Assembly: GCA_001970955.1 (NCBI GenBank)
Contig: MPUH01000047.1
Coordinates: 1-64,000 of the forward strand
Direction: 5' to 3'
Length of the DNA stretch: 64,000 bases
Source: Stentor coeruleus
Lineage: Eukaryota; Ciliophora; Heterotrichea; Heterotrichida; Stentoridae
Below are positions 1 through 9,378 of the stretch, piece by piece. The notes beneath the pieces are model-generated. The model made no database searches and was not told where the DNA came from. It worked only from the letters and a program-made list of their open reading frames with translations. Numbering within the stretch: the first letter of the stretch is position 1; each line of letters starts with the position of its first letter. The position numbers and the translations under genes were made by a program.

Positions 1-41
1 ACACCCTAACACCCTAACACCCTAACACCCTAACACCCTAA
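1..41. repeat. Telomere, C-strand repeat CCCTAACA
   Basis: Five uninterrupted copies of the 8-base unit ACACCCTA (a rotation of CCCTAACA) start at the first base and end just before GATTTC. This is the heterotrich (Stentor/Blepharisma) telomere unit, C-rich strand first as expected for a left chromosome end. The tract is short, probably because the assembly trims it. Confidence 0.95.
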
Positions 42-330
42 GATTTCTACATTCAGATTCTTATTTTTTTTTTTAATTCATCTTTTTATATGAGGGTGAA
101 AGGAGAACCTCTACCATTTTGTGTGAATATAAAACTTATGTTTATCTTTTTGACTATGAATATTTTTGTTAATTATCATGGATAAGATCAGAGTTTATAA
201 TACGAAGTATAAGGTAATATTATCATATTTTACTATAGCTTTACATTAAAATACCCTAAAAGGGAAATTTATAATTATGCTTCTAATATACTACTCATGC
301 ATATATATTCAAATTATCTATTATATTATA
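42..330. other. Subtelomeric AT-rich spacer
   Basis: About 290 bases between the telomere and the stop codon of the first gene. It is AT-rich, and I see no reading frame, RNA gene or subtelomeric repeat in it. The terminal gene points toward the telomere, so this spacer must hold its 3' end. Confidence 0.6.
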
Positions 331-1296
331 CTACTTTTTTTTCTTCCCTTTCTTTTTCTTCTTTTTATTCACTGCTTTTGGCCATGAATCCTTAATAAGT
401 AGTTCCCCACCTTTAGGCAGCTTCTTAGCAGGAAAAACCTCCTGTGTAAAATCGCTAAAAACCAACCCACTCTCCAAAACTTTAAAAGGTAGCGACACTT
501 GCCTGGTAGAAAGTCTTTTCTTAATTGACGCAACCTCTTTCATCTGATCCCTCCTCATAATCGGAACCCTAACCTCAAAACCCTCCTTACTAGTTCCCCT
601 TCCTTTATTTTCCCTCTCTGTAAAATTAGTACTCCCTAAAACTTCAGGACTTCCTCTATTCAAACTATTTCTAAAATCAATAACAACCGGATCACCTTGT
701 GACTTAGAATAAGGATGAAACAATCTCCTAGACTTCCTAATCCTCTCATTAGCCGTAGATGTAAAAAAATTTCCCCTACTAGGATTTGTATTAAAAGCTG
801 ATTTTATTTCACGTTCCAAATTCAAAACTTTAGGTATATTAGGGAAAATCTTAGGTTTATTAGGAGAAACTGTACTTTCTATATTCTGTAATATTAAAGG
901 ATACTCAATTTCTGGCTTTACTATAACTACTGGAGCTGTTTTTGGAACTTCAAGTGGTCGTTGAGATTTTTCTGCATACCATTTATACACTTTGTCTAAT
1001 AAGTATGCTTTGATTTGAGAATCTGAGGTAAAAGCTACTTCATTAAGTAAAGCTTGAAGGTTCATATAGAAATTTTCTTTCCAGATAAGAGATTTTTCAA
1101 GATGCAATGTGTGAAATTTTTGGGGTTTGGGCTTTTCTTTATAATATAGTTCTAACTCAGATTTGAGGTATCTGAAGATTTTGTTGTTGTCGAAAATGTT
1201 TGTGTTTAACAGGCCGAGGTTGTCGTTTTTTTGTGAGATTTCAATGTCTTTTAACTTGAAGTTAGGACCGAAGAGTTTTTCTAGCTGGTCGTTCAT
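331..1296 (-). CDS. Hypothetical basic protein, telomere-proximal
   Basis: A 321-residue frame with ATG at 1296 and TAG at 331. I do not recognise a domain. The N-terminal ~110 residues are mixed charged and aromatic and may fold. The middle is Pro/Ser/Arg-rich and probably disordered. The C-terminus is a run of lysines broken by one glycine, which could bind nucleic acid or act as a nuclear or nucleolar signal; that is inference from composition. It is the last gene before the chromosome end and is transcribed toward the telomere, diverging from the coiled-coil gene at 1481 across about 180 bases. Frame length and codon structure make it credible as a real gene. Confidence 0.7.
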   Translation of the reverse strand: MNDQLEKLFGPNFKLKDIEISQKNDNLGLLNTNIFDNNKIFRYLKSELELYYKEKPKPQKFHTLHLEKSLIWKENFYMNLQALLNEVAFTSDSQIKAYLLDKVYKWYAEKSQRPLEVPKTAPVVIVKPEIEYPLILQNIESTVSPNKPKIFPNIPKVLNLEREIKSAFNTNPSRGNFFTSTANERIRKSRRLFHPYSKSQGDPVVIDFRNSLNRGSPEVLGSTNFTERENKGRGTSKEGFEVRVPIMRRDQMKEVASIKKRLSTRQVSLPFKVLESGLVFSDFTQEVFPAKKLPKGGELLIKDSWPKAVNKKKKKKGKKKK

Positions 1297-1480
1297 ATAT
1301 TTTTATTTGATTTTTGTAATTCTTATGTGAGAGTTGTTTGAATTTGTAAAGGTTTTTGTAGGTTGAGGATTAGATAAGAGGTGATAGGGTGGTTTTATTA
1401 AAGGTTTTTATATGTGGGTAGAGATTTGTTACTAAAGGTTTGGGTAAAGTTTTACGATTGCTAATAAACGCTCATAAATC

Positions 1481-3247
1481 ATGTCGCAAGAACTTAATTG
1501 GTATGAATTTGAAACTCGTATGAGAAGACTTATAGTAGAATTACTTGAGCCTACTATACAACGAATAACAACTGATAAAGAAGCTATGGTAAAAACAACA
1601 AGTAAAGTTAAAGCAATCCGTAAACAAATTAAACATATAGAAACTTTAATAGGCTCAGGGAAAACAAAATCAGGCTGGATGGAAAGTACAGACAATTCTC
1701 TGAGAGAATTTGCAATCCGTCTCTCCCAATCTGAAGCTAAGCAAGAAGGGATAAACCAACGCCTAGAATCCTCATTAGAAAAAAATTCCCAAGAATTATA
1801 TCGAATTGACAAAAAAGCTGAAAACCTTATCTCAACAAACAAAGATATCGAAAACCAAATCCAAGCATTACAAAACTCTATCAGTGCACAAGCTTTACTA
1901 ATAAACACTTACTTAGAAACTAACAAACAAGAATTCAGTGAAAAATACAACAACCTCATAATCGAAACAGTGACTTCTCAGAAAAAAACAGATGGAATCA
2001 ACAGTAAAATCAGTGAAGTTACTTCAAAAGTAACTGATTTTCAAATAATCATAGACAAATTCAGACAGATTTTAAACGAACTATCTACTGACGTGCAAAA
2101 AATTGACCATGAAAAAGCGAATATAGATCACATGAATTTTGAAAATAGCAAAATCTATGAAAAAGTTTTCCATGTAAGTGAAAAAGCTAATCATAACGCA
2201 GATAAAGTTGAAGAAATTTTAAGATATTTAGGGGTGTATTTACCTAAAGATATGCAAACTTGTGTAAGTGACAATTTACATAATATTTTAGAAGGGAATA
2301 TTTTGATGAAGTATAATGACTATGAGGAAAAAGTTATAAAAATATTGCAAAGCAACCCTTCTATAGGAGAAAGCTCAAATACTGAAGAAATGATTAAAAA
2401 GTCTATTGAAAGTATTATGAGGGTTATTAAGAGGAATAGTGATTTAAAATTTGTTGAGGAAGCTAAGAAATTTAATAAGAAGGCTAAACAGGAACAGAAA
2501 AATCCTGCCCTGAAGCTGGTATCACAACAATGTGAAGAGCTTTTTTCGTCACTTCCAAAGACTGAAAATTTTGATGTGTTTAAGTTTGATATTACTTCAC
2601 AACTTAATAAAAGTGTTTCATCATTAAACGAAGAACTGAAAAAAGTCCGCGAAGAAATCTGGATGAAAAATGATAAACAAGAAATCCTCCTTGAAATGAT
2701 CAGAAAAGAATGCGAAGACATCAAAGAAAAAATGTTCAAAGATCGGCAAATCTTTGATAAAGAGTTGATTTCTTTTTCAAACTCCTCATCGAAATTCGAA
2801 TCATCTCACAAAATTTTTCATGAAGACATTCATCTAATAAAAAACCGTATAAAAGATATGGGTGAATGTTTCAACATATTAAATCTTCTCTTTAGTAAAT
2901 CTGATGAAAGCTTAAAACCAATAGGCTCTAAAGAGAAAAAATATGAAAAAAACATGTCATTTGTTGAGCATGAATGTGAGAAATTTATATGTCAAGGTAC
3001 AGCCCCAATGCCAATCCATTCATCAAAACCTCAATATAGTATGAGTCTTATAAAATATAAAGATACTACATATGAACGTAATGAGCTTTTAGATCATTTG
3101 GGGAAACTAGTTAAAAGCTTCCATACAAAAATGCCTTCATCTTTGGATTTAAGTAAAAAAAAGAATAACGAGTTTTTTATACCTGTAGCAAAACCAAGAC
3201 TTCAAGGCTCGATCACTTCACGGAAAAAAATCCAAGGTTTTGTTTAA
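1481..3247 (+). CDS. Coiled-coil protein, 588 aa
   Basis: Single open frame from ATG 1481 to TAA 3247. The sequence is dominated by Lys/Glu/Gln heptad-like stretches from about residue 40 to 460, typical of a long coiled coil. The first ~25 residues (aromatic and Arg-rich, then a Leu/Val-Glu-rich helix) may be a short globular cap. The last ~100 residues are less helical, with Pro/Ser and basic patches. No catalytic motif or transmembrane segment is seen. A structural role (cytoskeletal, basal body or cortical) is plausible but only inferred. GC strand asymmetry changes abruptly inside this gene near 2640. Confidence 0.75.
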   Translation: MSQELNWYEFETRMRRLIVELLEPTIQRITTDKEAMVKTTSKVKAIRKQIKHIETLIGSGKTKSGWMESTDNSLREFAIRLSQSEAKQEGINQRLESSLEKNSQELYRIDKKAENLISTNKDIENQIQALQNSISAQALLINTYLETNKQEFSEKYNNLIIETVTSQKKTDGINSKISEVTSKVTDFQIIIDKFRQILNELSTDVQKIDHEKANIDHMNFENSKIYEKVFHVSEKANHNADKVEEILRYLGVYLPKDMQTCVSDNLHNILEGNILMKYNDYEEKVIKILQSNPSIGESSNTEEMIKKSIESIMRVIKRNSDLKFVEEAKKFNKKAKQEQKNPALKLVSQQCEELFSSLPKTENFDVFKFDITSQLNKSVSSLNEELKKVREEIWMKNDKQEILLEMIRKECEDIKEKMFKDRQIFDKELISFSNSSSKFESSHKIFHEDIHLIKNRIKDMGECFNILNLLFSKSDESLKPIGSKEKKYEKNMSFVEHECEKFICQGTAPMPIHSSKPQYSMSLIKYKDTTYERNELLDHLGKLVKSFHTKMPSSLDLSKKKNNEFFIPVAKPRLQGSITSRKKIQGFV

Positions 3248-3555
3248 ATGATAAAATTTTGACACTTTTTATATTATATTTTCTATTAATCATTACATAA
3301 TAAATTATGTGTTGATTAAAATTATAGTTTAAACTGACAAAAGAATTCATTTTTAAAAAAATATTTAATTATTGTCTATAAAGTTAGTAAAATCATCTAA
3401 TAAAAACATAACTNTGTGTTGATTAAAATTATAGTTTAAACTGACAAAAGAATTCATTTTTTAAAAAAATATTTAATTATTGTCTATAAAGTTAGTAAAA
3501 TCATCTAATAAAAACATAACTTTTACTATTTTATTGACTTAATTTTATTATCTAA
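3248..3555. other. Convergent intergenic gap with a single-N junction at 3414
   Basis: Short gap between two genes that point at each other. The N at 3414 is followed by a copy of the roughly 110 bases that precede it (starting TGTGTTGATTAAAATTATAG). The copies differ only in a homopolymer, so this is best read as an unmerged contig overlap. Nothing else is seen. Confidence 0.7.
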
Positions 3556-4878
3556 TCAAACTTGAGAATTGAATATTTCTAAACATTGACTAAACGATGG
3601 CCTTGACTCTTGATGTTCACTTATCATTTTTACTAATAGTTTAGATATCCAATTAGGTGAAGTAATACTAGCTAAGTACTTGTAATCTATTTGGTCTTTA
3701 ATATTTGGAATTAAAAATATCATGTTAATAAATGTTATCCCAAGAGAATAAACATCAGAAAGATATGGGTTGATAGCTTCTGATAAAGTTTGGAATAATA
3801 GTTCTGGGGCAATGAAGATTTCTGCTTTAGGGGGTTCTTTTGAAATGAGTTTAATCATAGATTCAAACTCTGAGAAAGAAAAACCTCCTATTTTTATAGC
3901 TTTTTCTGATAAAAATATACTTGAAGGTCTTATGTCTCTATGACAGATTTTAGATTTCTGTAGAAAAACTAAACCTTCTATGATAGTTTTTCCAATTCTA
4001 TAAAATTCCTCAAATGTATAATACTCATTTTTTCTTTTTCTTTTTTCAATATCACTCTGCAAAGCAACACCTCCATCCTCCATAACCAACATAACCATAT
4101 CTTTAGTATTAATCATTCCATAAAACTCCAAAAAGCAGCCAAGTTTCCCAGAAAGGATTTGCAAAAACTTAGCCTCCTTAATAATTTTTTCCAAAATACT
4201 CTTATCAATATTCCCACTATACCTTTTAGCCACAACTTTTTTCATTTTATAATCAGCTTTAAATACTTCCAATTCACATTTCCCTTGTATCTTAAATAAT
4301 GCTGGGAGTTTCAAATTAACTTCAGTTTCCTTCAAAACTAATCCTCTATACTGTATTTTTAGCTTCTGAATATTAAAACCTAAAGAAAACTTTTCTATAA
4401 AACTCACGATTTTTCTAATAATTTTATCGTCATTATCTTGAAAATTAAATGAAATTATTCTTGCTGATAACTTTTCATATATAAGAATATTGTTTATATC
4501 AAGTGTTTTATATAAAACAATACACCAATATAAATTTTTAGCACAGAAATTCACTTTTAGATATTTTAAGATGCTGATTCTGAACTTGTTTCTTAAACAA
4601 GTTTTTATGATCTTTTCATTATTTGATGATAGAAACATTTTTGATGTTTTGTATAGTATTGACAATTCTGATATGCTGCTAATAAAGTCGATTTGTTGAG
4701 TTTTAGTATTTTTTTGGCTTATGGATGCGATTTTTGGTATGGTGATTTGTGAATATGTGGGTTTATTTGTTTTTGGGTATAAAGCCTGTTGAATTATTTG
4801 AGTTAAAGAATTTTTAGGACTTAATGGGCGTTGGCTAGTATAATTAGGGTCGTATACTTCTATAGGTTCGTCTTCCAT
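3556..4878 (-). CDS. Protein kinase-like protein, probable pseudokinase
   Basis: A 440-residue frame whose C-terminal ~240 residues have the protein-kinase fold pattern. Visible motifs are a VVAKRY strand with the ATP lysine (about residue 217), a catalytic-loop HRDIRPSSI (about 311), IGGFSFSE where DFG should be (about 336), an APE motif, and the helix-F signature DVYSLG. The catalytic Asp of HRD is kept. The usual Lys of the loop is Arg, the Asn is Ser, and the metal-binding Asp of DFG is Gly. Active kinases need that Asn and Asp, so this is probably a pseudokinase or scaffold. The N-terminal ~200 residues are unrecognised. TGA is the stop. The gene is convergent with the coiled-coil gene to its left. 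Confidence 0.8.
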   Translation of the reverse strand: MEDEPIEVYDPNYTSQRPLSPKNSLTQIIQQALYPKTNKPTYSQITIPKIASISQKNTKTQQIDFISSISELSILYKTSKMFLSSNNEKIIKTCLRNKFRISILKYLKVNFCAKNLYWCIVLYKTLDINNILIYEKLSARIISFNFQDNDDKIIRKIVSFIEKFSLGFNIQKLKIQYRGLVLKETEVNLKLPALFKIQGKCELEVFKADYKMKKVVAKRYSGNIDKSILEKIIKEAKFLQILSGKLGCFLEFYGMINTKDMVMLVMEDGGVALQSDIEKRKRKNEYYTFEEFYRIGKTIIEGLVFLQKSKICHRDIRPSSIFLSEKAIKIGGFSFSEFESMIKLISKEPPKAEIFIAPELLFQTLSEAINPYLSDVYSLGITFINMIFLIPNIKDQIDYKYLASITSPNWISKLLVKMISEHQESRPSFSQCLEIFNSQV

Positions 4879-5659
4879 AGATTATTATTTACACAATTAC
4901 TTTTTGTATGGTATTTTGGTATGAATTGGATATTGTAGAATTTTTATTTTGGGAAGAAGATGCTGTTATTTGAGATAGAAGGGAAATATTGGAGAGAATT
5001 TGGAGAGATCTTTNATTACTTTTTGTATGATATTTTGGTATGAATTGGATATTGTAGAATTTTTATTTTGGGAAGAAGATGCTGTTATTTGAGATAGAAG
5101 GGAAATATTGGAGAGAATTTGGAGAGATCTTTGAGGATCTCGAGGGTTTTCGAAAATTNATAGAAGGGAAATATTGGAGAGAATTTGGAGAGATCTTTGA
5201 GGATCTCGAGGGTTTTCGAAAATTGATTGAGGAAAATATTTGGTATAGGGTTTAGAAATATGGAATAAGTTTTTTGGAAAGGGGTCAAGATTGTTTTTAT
5301 ATTAAAAGGGACTATACTTTAAATCATTATAAATATAAGAATAAATCATACTAATCGTAACTAAAATCTATCTAATTAGTATCTAATCTTTTATTTAGCA
5401 AAAAAATATTTATTAATAAAAACTAAAGTTCAAACATAATATTTTCCCCATCTAATCTATCAATAAACTCTTCAAAATATCATAAAAACATAATTTCAAC
5501 CCTAAAACCAAAAATCCTAATTCAAACCTTAAACCCAAAAACTTCTCATCCTCCACAACTTACAAATTCCTACTAAAAAATCAAAACCTAAATTATCTTA
5601 AAAATCCATATCTTTACTAATATTAAATCTATTATGAAAAGCTAATTAAATAAACTAAT
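4879..5659. other. Intergenic gap with two N junctions and triplicated overlap
   Basis: About 780 bases with no supported gene. Ns at 5014 and 5159 separate repeated copies of the same ~115-base and ~70-base segments (the second overlaps the first), again with almost no differences. A short minus-strand frame spanning the N at 5159 is only this duplication. The right half (5400-5650) is strongly C-rich on the + strand; the left part is G-rich. Confidence 0.7.
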
Positions 5660-7306
5660 TCAATTCAACCTTAGCCCATAACAAGAAGCACAGCTCCGTA
5701 ACTTATTCCTATCCTCTTTAGTAAAAATATTCCCATTAAGTATAATAGTAGTTTCTTTCTGTAATTTAGTCATCGTATCTTGCAAAGATTGAGTCGCATC
5801 ACTTTTTATAGAATTACGAGCTAAATCAATTACTTGCAAATTTTTATTAGTCCCAATTGATTTAGCTAAAGATGCTATACCTGCTGCTGAAACATTGTTA
5901 TTAGCAATAAACAAAGTTGTTAATTCAGAAAGTTTTGGTAAAGCTAAAGATAATACATCTAAACCTTCAGAGCCAAGTTCAGTTTTATTTAGATCAAGAA
6001 TTTTAAGTTTTGTAAGATAAGGAAGACATAAAACTAAGTTACGAGCTCCTTCTGGGCCGATAGGGTTGTTCCACAGTTCGAGTTTTTCAAGTTTGTTACA
6101 ATGAACTAATCCTCTTGCTAGGAACTGGGCACCTAATTCTGATATATCATTCCATGATAATTGTAATGCTTTAAGTTTCCCAAGTTCAGGAAGTGCTTCA
6201 CTTAAATACTCAGCACCTTTATTATCTAGTTTATTCCATGCAAGCATAAGAGTCATTAAACTAGGTACCTGTGCTAAAGAAGGGGCAATTTCCTTTATCC
6301 CTAAAGGTCCCATATTATTGCTACTCAAGTTCAAATAACTCAATTGACTTAATACCGGTAATACAATTGCTAAATGCCTACATCCATTAATCCCCAATAC
6401 ACAATTAGATAATTCAACTTGTTGTATAGTATCAATCTTACTAGGTTCTAAAGCTTTTGCAAACAATGTATTCAACTTTGGAATCATTCTAGATCCATGA
6501 TCTGAATATGTTGCTTGTATTCTCTGATATATCGCCCCAGAATCTTTTTCTATACTCGGCACATAAACTTCATTCCTATTCAAATCTGTATGTTGTACAA
6601 GTAAATTATCCATTTCAATAACAACAATATTCTTTACCATAACTTCTAATGCATCTTCATTAATATCAATTCTTGCTGTATGAAAAGTTTTCTCAACATC
6701 TCGTTCTTTTAAAAAATTATTAAGCCAATGAGATGAGATATCTTTTTTGAATTTACATTTACGAATATCTTCATCGAATTGCTTTAAAGCTTTTTTCACT
6801 TGAGAAACTTTGACGAGTTTTTCATCAAACCATTTTTTTACTCGGTCTAAGATTTTTGTGTTAAGCATTCGAAGCATTTCTTCTTTGGATTGGATTTCTT
6901 TTGCATTATCTCTTATAACTTTGAGGATGGATTCGATTTGATCTCGACGTTCTAGGTATGAATAAACATCTCGTTCATCTTTGATAAATTCAGTTGCTTC
7001 GTAGGGTTCTCTAGCATGACGGCCTTGATTTTGGATAGAGTGGAGGTCAAAGCATTCATTGCAGAGTTTGACACCCATACCACGACATAGGCAGATGAGT
7101 TTGCTTGGTTTTCTTAAGCACATAGTGCAGTCTTTATTATCAGGTTCAGGTGCGGTTTCGAGTCTTTTTGTTACATGTTCTTTGTTTTTTCTATTACTGA
7201 TATGCCAGCTTAAATGAACTTCACAAAGAAGAATTCTTGGGTCAACACAGCTGCAGGTATACTCTACAGGTTTGAAGCACCCAGGACTAAAGCATCTTTC
7301 TTCCAT
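5660..7306 (-). CDS. B-box-like zinc finger / leucine-rich repeat protein
   Basis: 548 residues, ATG at 7306, stop at 5660. The N-terminal ~95 residues hold two Cys/His clusters (CFKPVEYTCSC...CEVHLSWH and CTMCLRKPSKLICLC...CNECFDLH) like tandem B-box-type zinc-binding modules. Residues ~115-220 are Lys/Glu-rich and helical. Residues ~290-525 are consecutive leucine-rich repeats of the ribonuclease-inhibitor/RanGAP type, with LxxLxLxxN cores such as LSYLNLSSNNMG and LKALQLSWNDIS about every 28 residues. Family knowledge suggests protein-protein interaction; no enzyme motif is visible. The partner and location are unknown. An upstream gap holds a decayed + strand fragment that also carries a Cys/His module. 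Confidence 0.85.
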   Translation of the reverse strand: MEERCFSPGCFKPVEYTCSCVDPRILLCEVHLSWHISNRKNKEHVTKRLETAPEPDNKDCTMCLRKPSKLICLCRGMGVKLCNECFDLHSIQNQGRHAREPYEATEFIKDERDVYSYLERRDQIESILKVIRDNAKEIQSKEEMLRMLNTKILDRVKKWFDEKLVKVSQVKKALKQFDEDIRKCKFKKDISSHWLNNFLKERDVEKTFHTARIDINEDALEVMVKNIVVIEMDNLLVQHTDLNRNEVYVPSIEKDSGAIYQRIQATYSDHGSRMIPKLNTLFAKALEPSKIDTIQQVELSNCVLGINGCRHLAIVLPVLSQLSYLNLSSNNMGPLGIKEIAPSLAQVPSLMTLMLAWNKLDNKGAEYLSEALPELGKLKALQLSWNDISELGAQFLARGLVHCNKLEKLELWNNPIGPEGARNLVLCLPYLTKLKILDLNKTELGSEGLDVLSLALPKLSELTTLFIANNNVSAAGIASLAKSIGTNKNLQVIDLARNSIKSDATQSLQDTMTKLQKETTIILNGNIFTKEDRNKLRSCASCYGLRLN

Positions 7307-7369
7307 TTATCAATATCTTCGTAAAATAACTTCTTGATTATTAAGATAAAGTTTAATGTGGTAATCAAA

Positions 7370-7900
7370 TTATGGAGATTATGAAGAAGATGTAAGCCGG
7401 CTGGTTGAGATAATACAAGAAAAACTTTATGAGCTTCAAGATGAAAAATGCCCAAATCATAAAAAGGAACAATTTGTTTGCAAGATTTGCTGAGCTAAGG
7501 AAATTGAAAATCGAAATGAATAATTATATCAAATTGCTGTAATTTCTGATAGCAGTACAACTTTAGATAAAGAAAAAGCTAACTTACAGGACAACTTCAA
7601 AGCTATGCTGAGAAAGTAACATCAAAAGCTGATCAAGCCAAAAATGAAAAGAACGCCTGGGCAAAAAAAGCCTGATTTATTAAGGCCAAAACTCTCTCAT
7701 ATGAAAAACATAAAATCAAAGCAACTGAAGAGGAAAAACAATTAAAAATAAAATCACAAAGATTTTATGACTCAAACAACTCTTAAGCTTCTAAACAAAG
7801 AGTTGAAAGAAAACCAAAACAAACTCGAATATAAAAGGCAGTTAGAATCATCAAGAGTTATGTATTTAAAAGAGAATATCTGTCTATTAAATTCTATTCA
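7370..7900 (+). pseudogene. Decayed coiled-coil / Cys-His gene fragment
   Basis: In the gap between two genes, conceptual translation on the + strand gives coding-like blocks broken by stops and frame changes. From about 7372 comes an acidic helix leading to CPNHKKEQFVCKIC (a B-box-like Cys/His pattern) and then TGA. From about 7570 to 7900 come Lys/Glu/Ala-rich helical blocks such as AWAKKA followed by TGA, then FIKAKTLSYEKHKIK. The stops include TAA as well as TGA and the frame changes, so an alternative code does not rescue it. No arrangement of 15-16 nt introns that I tried restores it. I read it as a pseudogene of a B-box coiled-coil protein like the one at 49 kb. Confidence 0.45.
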
Positions 7901-8084
7901 CAAAACCTTATAATTAATTTTAGTTTAAAAGCCATAAACTACATCAAAACATCAATTTTTATACAAAAAAACTCTTTCAAATTACCTATTCCCACAACTA
8001 ATCACTAAAAACCCTTCATAAACCTCACACCTTTTTCATCTTCCCCATACATTTTATTAATATTCTTATTTAGATTTAACGGAA

Positions 8085-8744
8085 ATGCTCGAACTTTCAG
8101 GTTCCCCTTTAAAAAACATATCAAACACCCTCTCTCCCAGCCAACACCGCACCTTAAGCGCTTACATATTCGGAGGATCTACTCAAAAATCTCTTAAAAC
8201 CCGTCAGGCTGAAAAAAGGTACTCAAAACCAACTCAAGCTTTTGACCAAATTGACTTCAACGAAAACTCAGACGATCATAAAACTGGTAAACTTCTTACC
8301 TTTGACAATATAGAAAACTTACCTTCAAGACCAAAACATCGAAGAAAAAGCTCAATAGATGAATTAGCTCAATTTCAAGAAAGAAAAAATAATCAACATA
8401 AACCTATAGTAAAACATTCAAGAAATGTTAGTGATGCTGATTCGGTTATATATAAACAAACAGAAGAAGATTTAAGGAAATATAGTAGAGTTACGAATTC
8501 ATTAAAGTGTTCTTTACCTATACTTGAAGGATATCCGTGTACTATTTATTGTAGATATTGTCAAAGACAGGTACATAGTCAGGTTGATATTTATAGTAGT
8601 AGTGTGTCGAAAAAAATATTGAATGTTTTTTCGACGATTATATCTTGTTGCCAAGTGCCGATGTGGATTAATGATATGAGAGTGCATAAGTGTCCAACAT
8701 GCTCTTTAGTGCTTGCAAGGGTAGGTAGTATAAATAATAGATAA
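8085..8744 (+). CDS. LITAF-domain-like zinc ribbon protein
   Basis: 219 residues. The C-terminal ~75 residues match the LITAF (SIMPLE) layout: CxxC (YCRYC) near residue 155, a polar strand, a hydrophobic helix (KKILNVFSTIISCC), then PMWINDMRVHKCPTC with the second CxxC. In this family the two CxxC knuckles bind one zinc and the hydrophobic helix inserts into one leaflet of endosomal or lysosomal membranes, so a peripheral membrane role in late endosomes is expected. The N-terminal 140 residues are Ser/Lys/Arg-rich and probably disordered. The assignment rests on pattern, not alignment. The gene is the first of a run of small + strand genes. Confidence 0.7.
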   Translation: MLELSGSPLKNISNTLSPSQHRTLSAYIFGGSTQKSLKTRQAEKRYSKPTQAFDQIDFNENSDDHKTGKLLTFDNIENLPSRPKHRRKSSIDELAQFQERKNNQHKPIVKHSRNVSDADSVIYKQTEEDLRKYSRVTNSLKCSLPILEGYPCTIYCRYCQRQVHSQVDIYSSSVSKKILNVFSTIISCCQVPMWINDMRVHKCPTCSLVLARVGSINNR

Positions 8745-9003
8745 AGTTGTTGTGTTATGATGGCTTATTGAGTTTAAATGATTTTTTTAGCATAGTGTTG
8801 ACAAAATTATCATAATTCCTCATCATCCCTATACTTCTCTTCATTCCAACCATCCCTACTTAATCACATAAAATCTTCCACATAGCCTCCGAAAAAAAAC
8901 TAAACCCAAAAAACCAAAATTCATCATTTATCGAATACCCTCAAAAAAATAGTATTCCGTTAAATAATTCTCTTTCTATTCTAAATAATACATAAAAACC
9001 ATT

Positions 9004-9363
9004 ATGCAAAACATCCCAGATTTCAAATTTTCAAGTAACATCTACAGTCAAAACCGGAAAGACCCAAGATCAGGAATCTCAGTCTCATCATCAAACAATC
9101 TTGATGTAGCCTTATACTGGGAAAGTACCTCAAATTCAAATTCTAGACCAACAACAGTAACCCATACTAGAGACCATCTAAAAGAAATGTGGACCTTACC
9201 AAACACTCGAAAATCCTCAGAAAGCAAATACCGTGAAGCTTTTACAAACTCTGAAGAACTCAAACAACAAAGCAATGATTCAGATAAAACTCATTTCAAG
9301 CAAAAAGACTGGCTTAAGAGTTATTTCGAAGTGATGCACAAGCATAAAAATTTTTCTAGATAA
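9004..9363 (+). CDS. Small hypothetical protein, 119 aa
   Basis: Frame from ATG 9004 to TAA 9361-9363. It is Ser/Asn/Lys-rich with no recognised domain; the last ~20 residues (KQKDWLKSYFEVMHKHKNF) could be a helix. The next frame (9379) begins only 15 bases after this stop and in the same phase, so the two may be separate compact genes or one gene interrupted by a single stop. No GT..AG of 15 or 16 bases spans the stop. Confidence 0.5.
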   Translation: MQNIPDFKFSSNIYSQNRKDPRSGISVSSSNNLDVALYWESTSNSNSRPTTVTHTRDHLKEMWTLPNTRKSSESKYREAFTNSEELKQQSNDSDKTHFKQKDWLKSYFEVMHKHKNFSR

Positions 9364-9378
9364 ATATCGACTATTAAT

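Noticed and set aside
1386-1396. TAGGGTGG-like string as a telomere remnant
   Set aside because: Only six to seven bases match the G-strand unit, within chance for this length of sequence.
1432-1908. 158-codon minus-strand frame
   Set aside because: Antisense shadow of the coiled-coil gene at 1481; cysteine- and serine-rich translation typical of reverse-read Lys/Glu codons.
2320-2739. 139-codon minus-strand frame
   Set aside because: Antisense shadow within the same coiled-coil gene.
5085-5288. Minus-strand 67-codon frame with internal repeat
   Set aside because: Its repeat is the duplicated overlap around the N at 5159, not a protein repeat.
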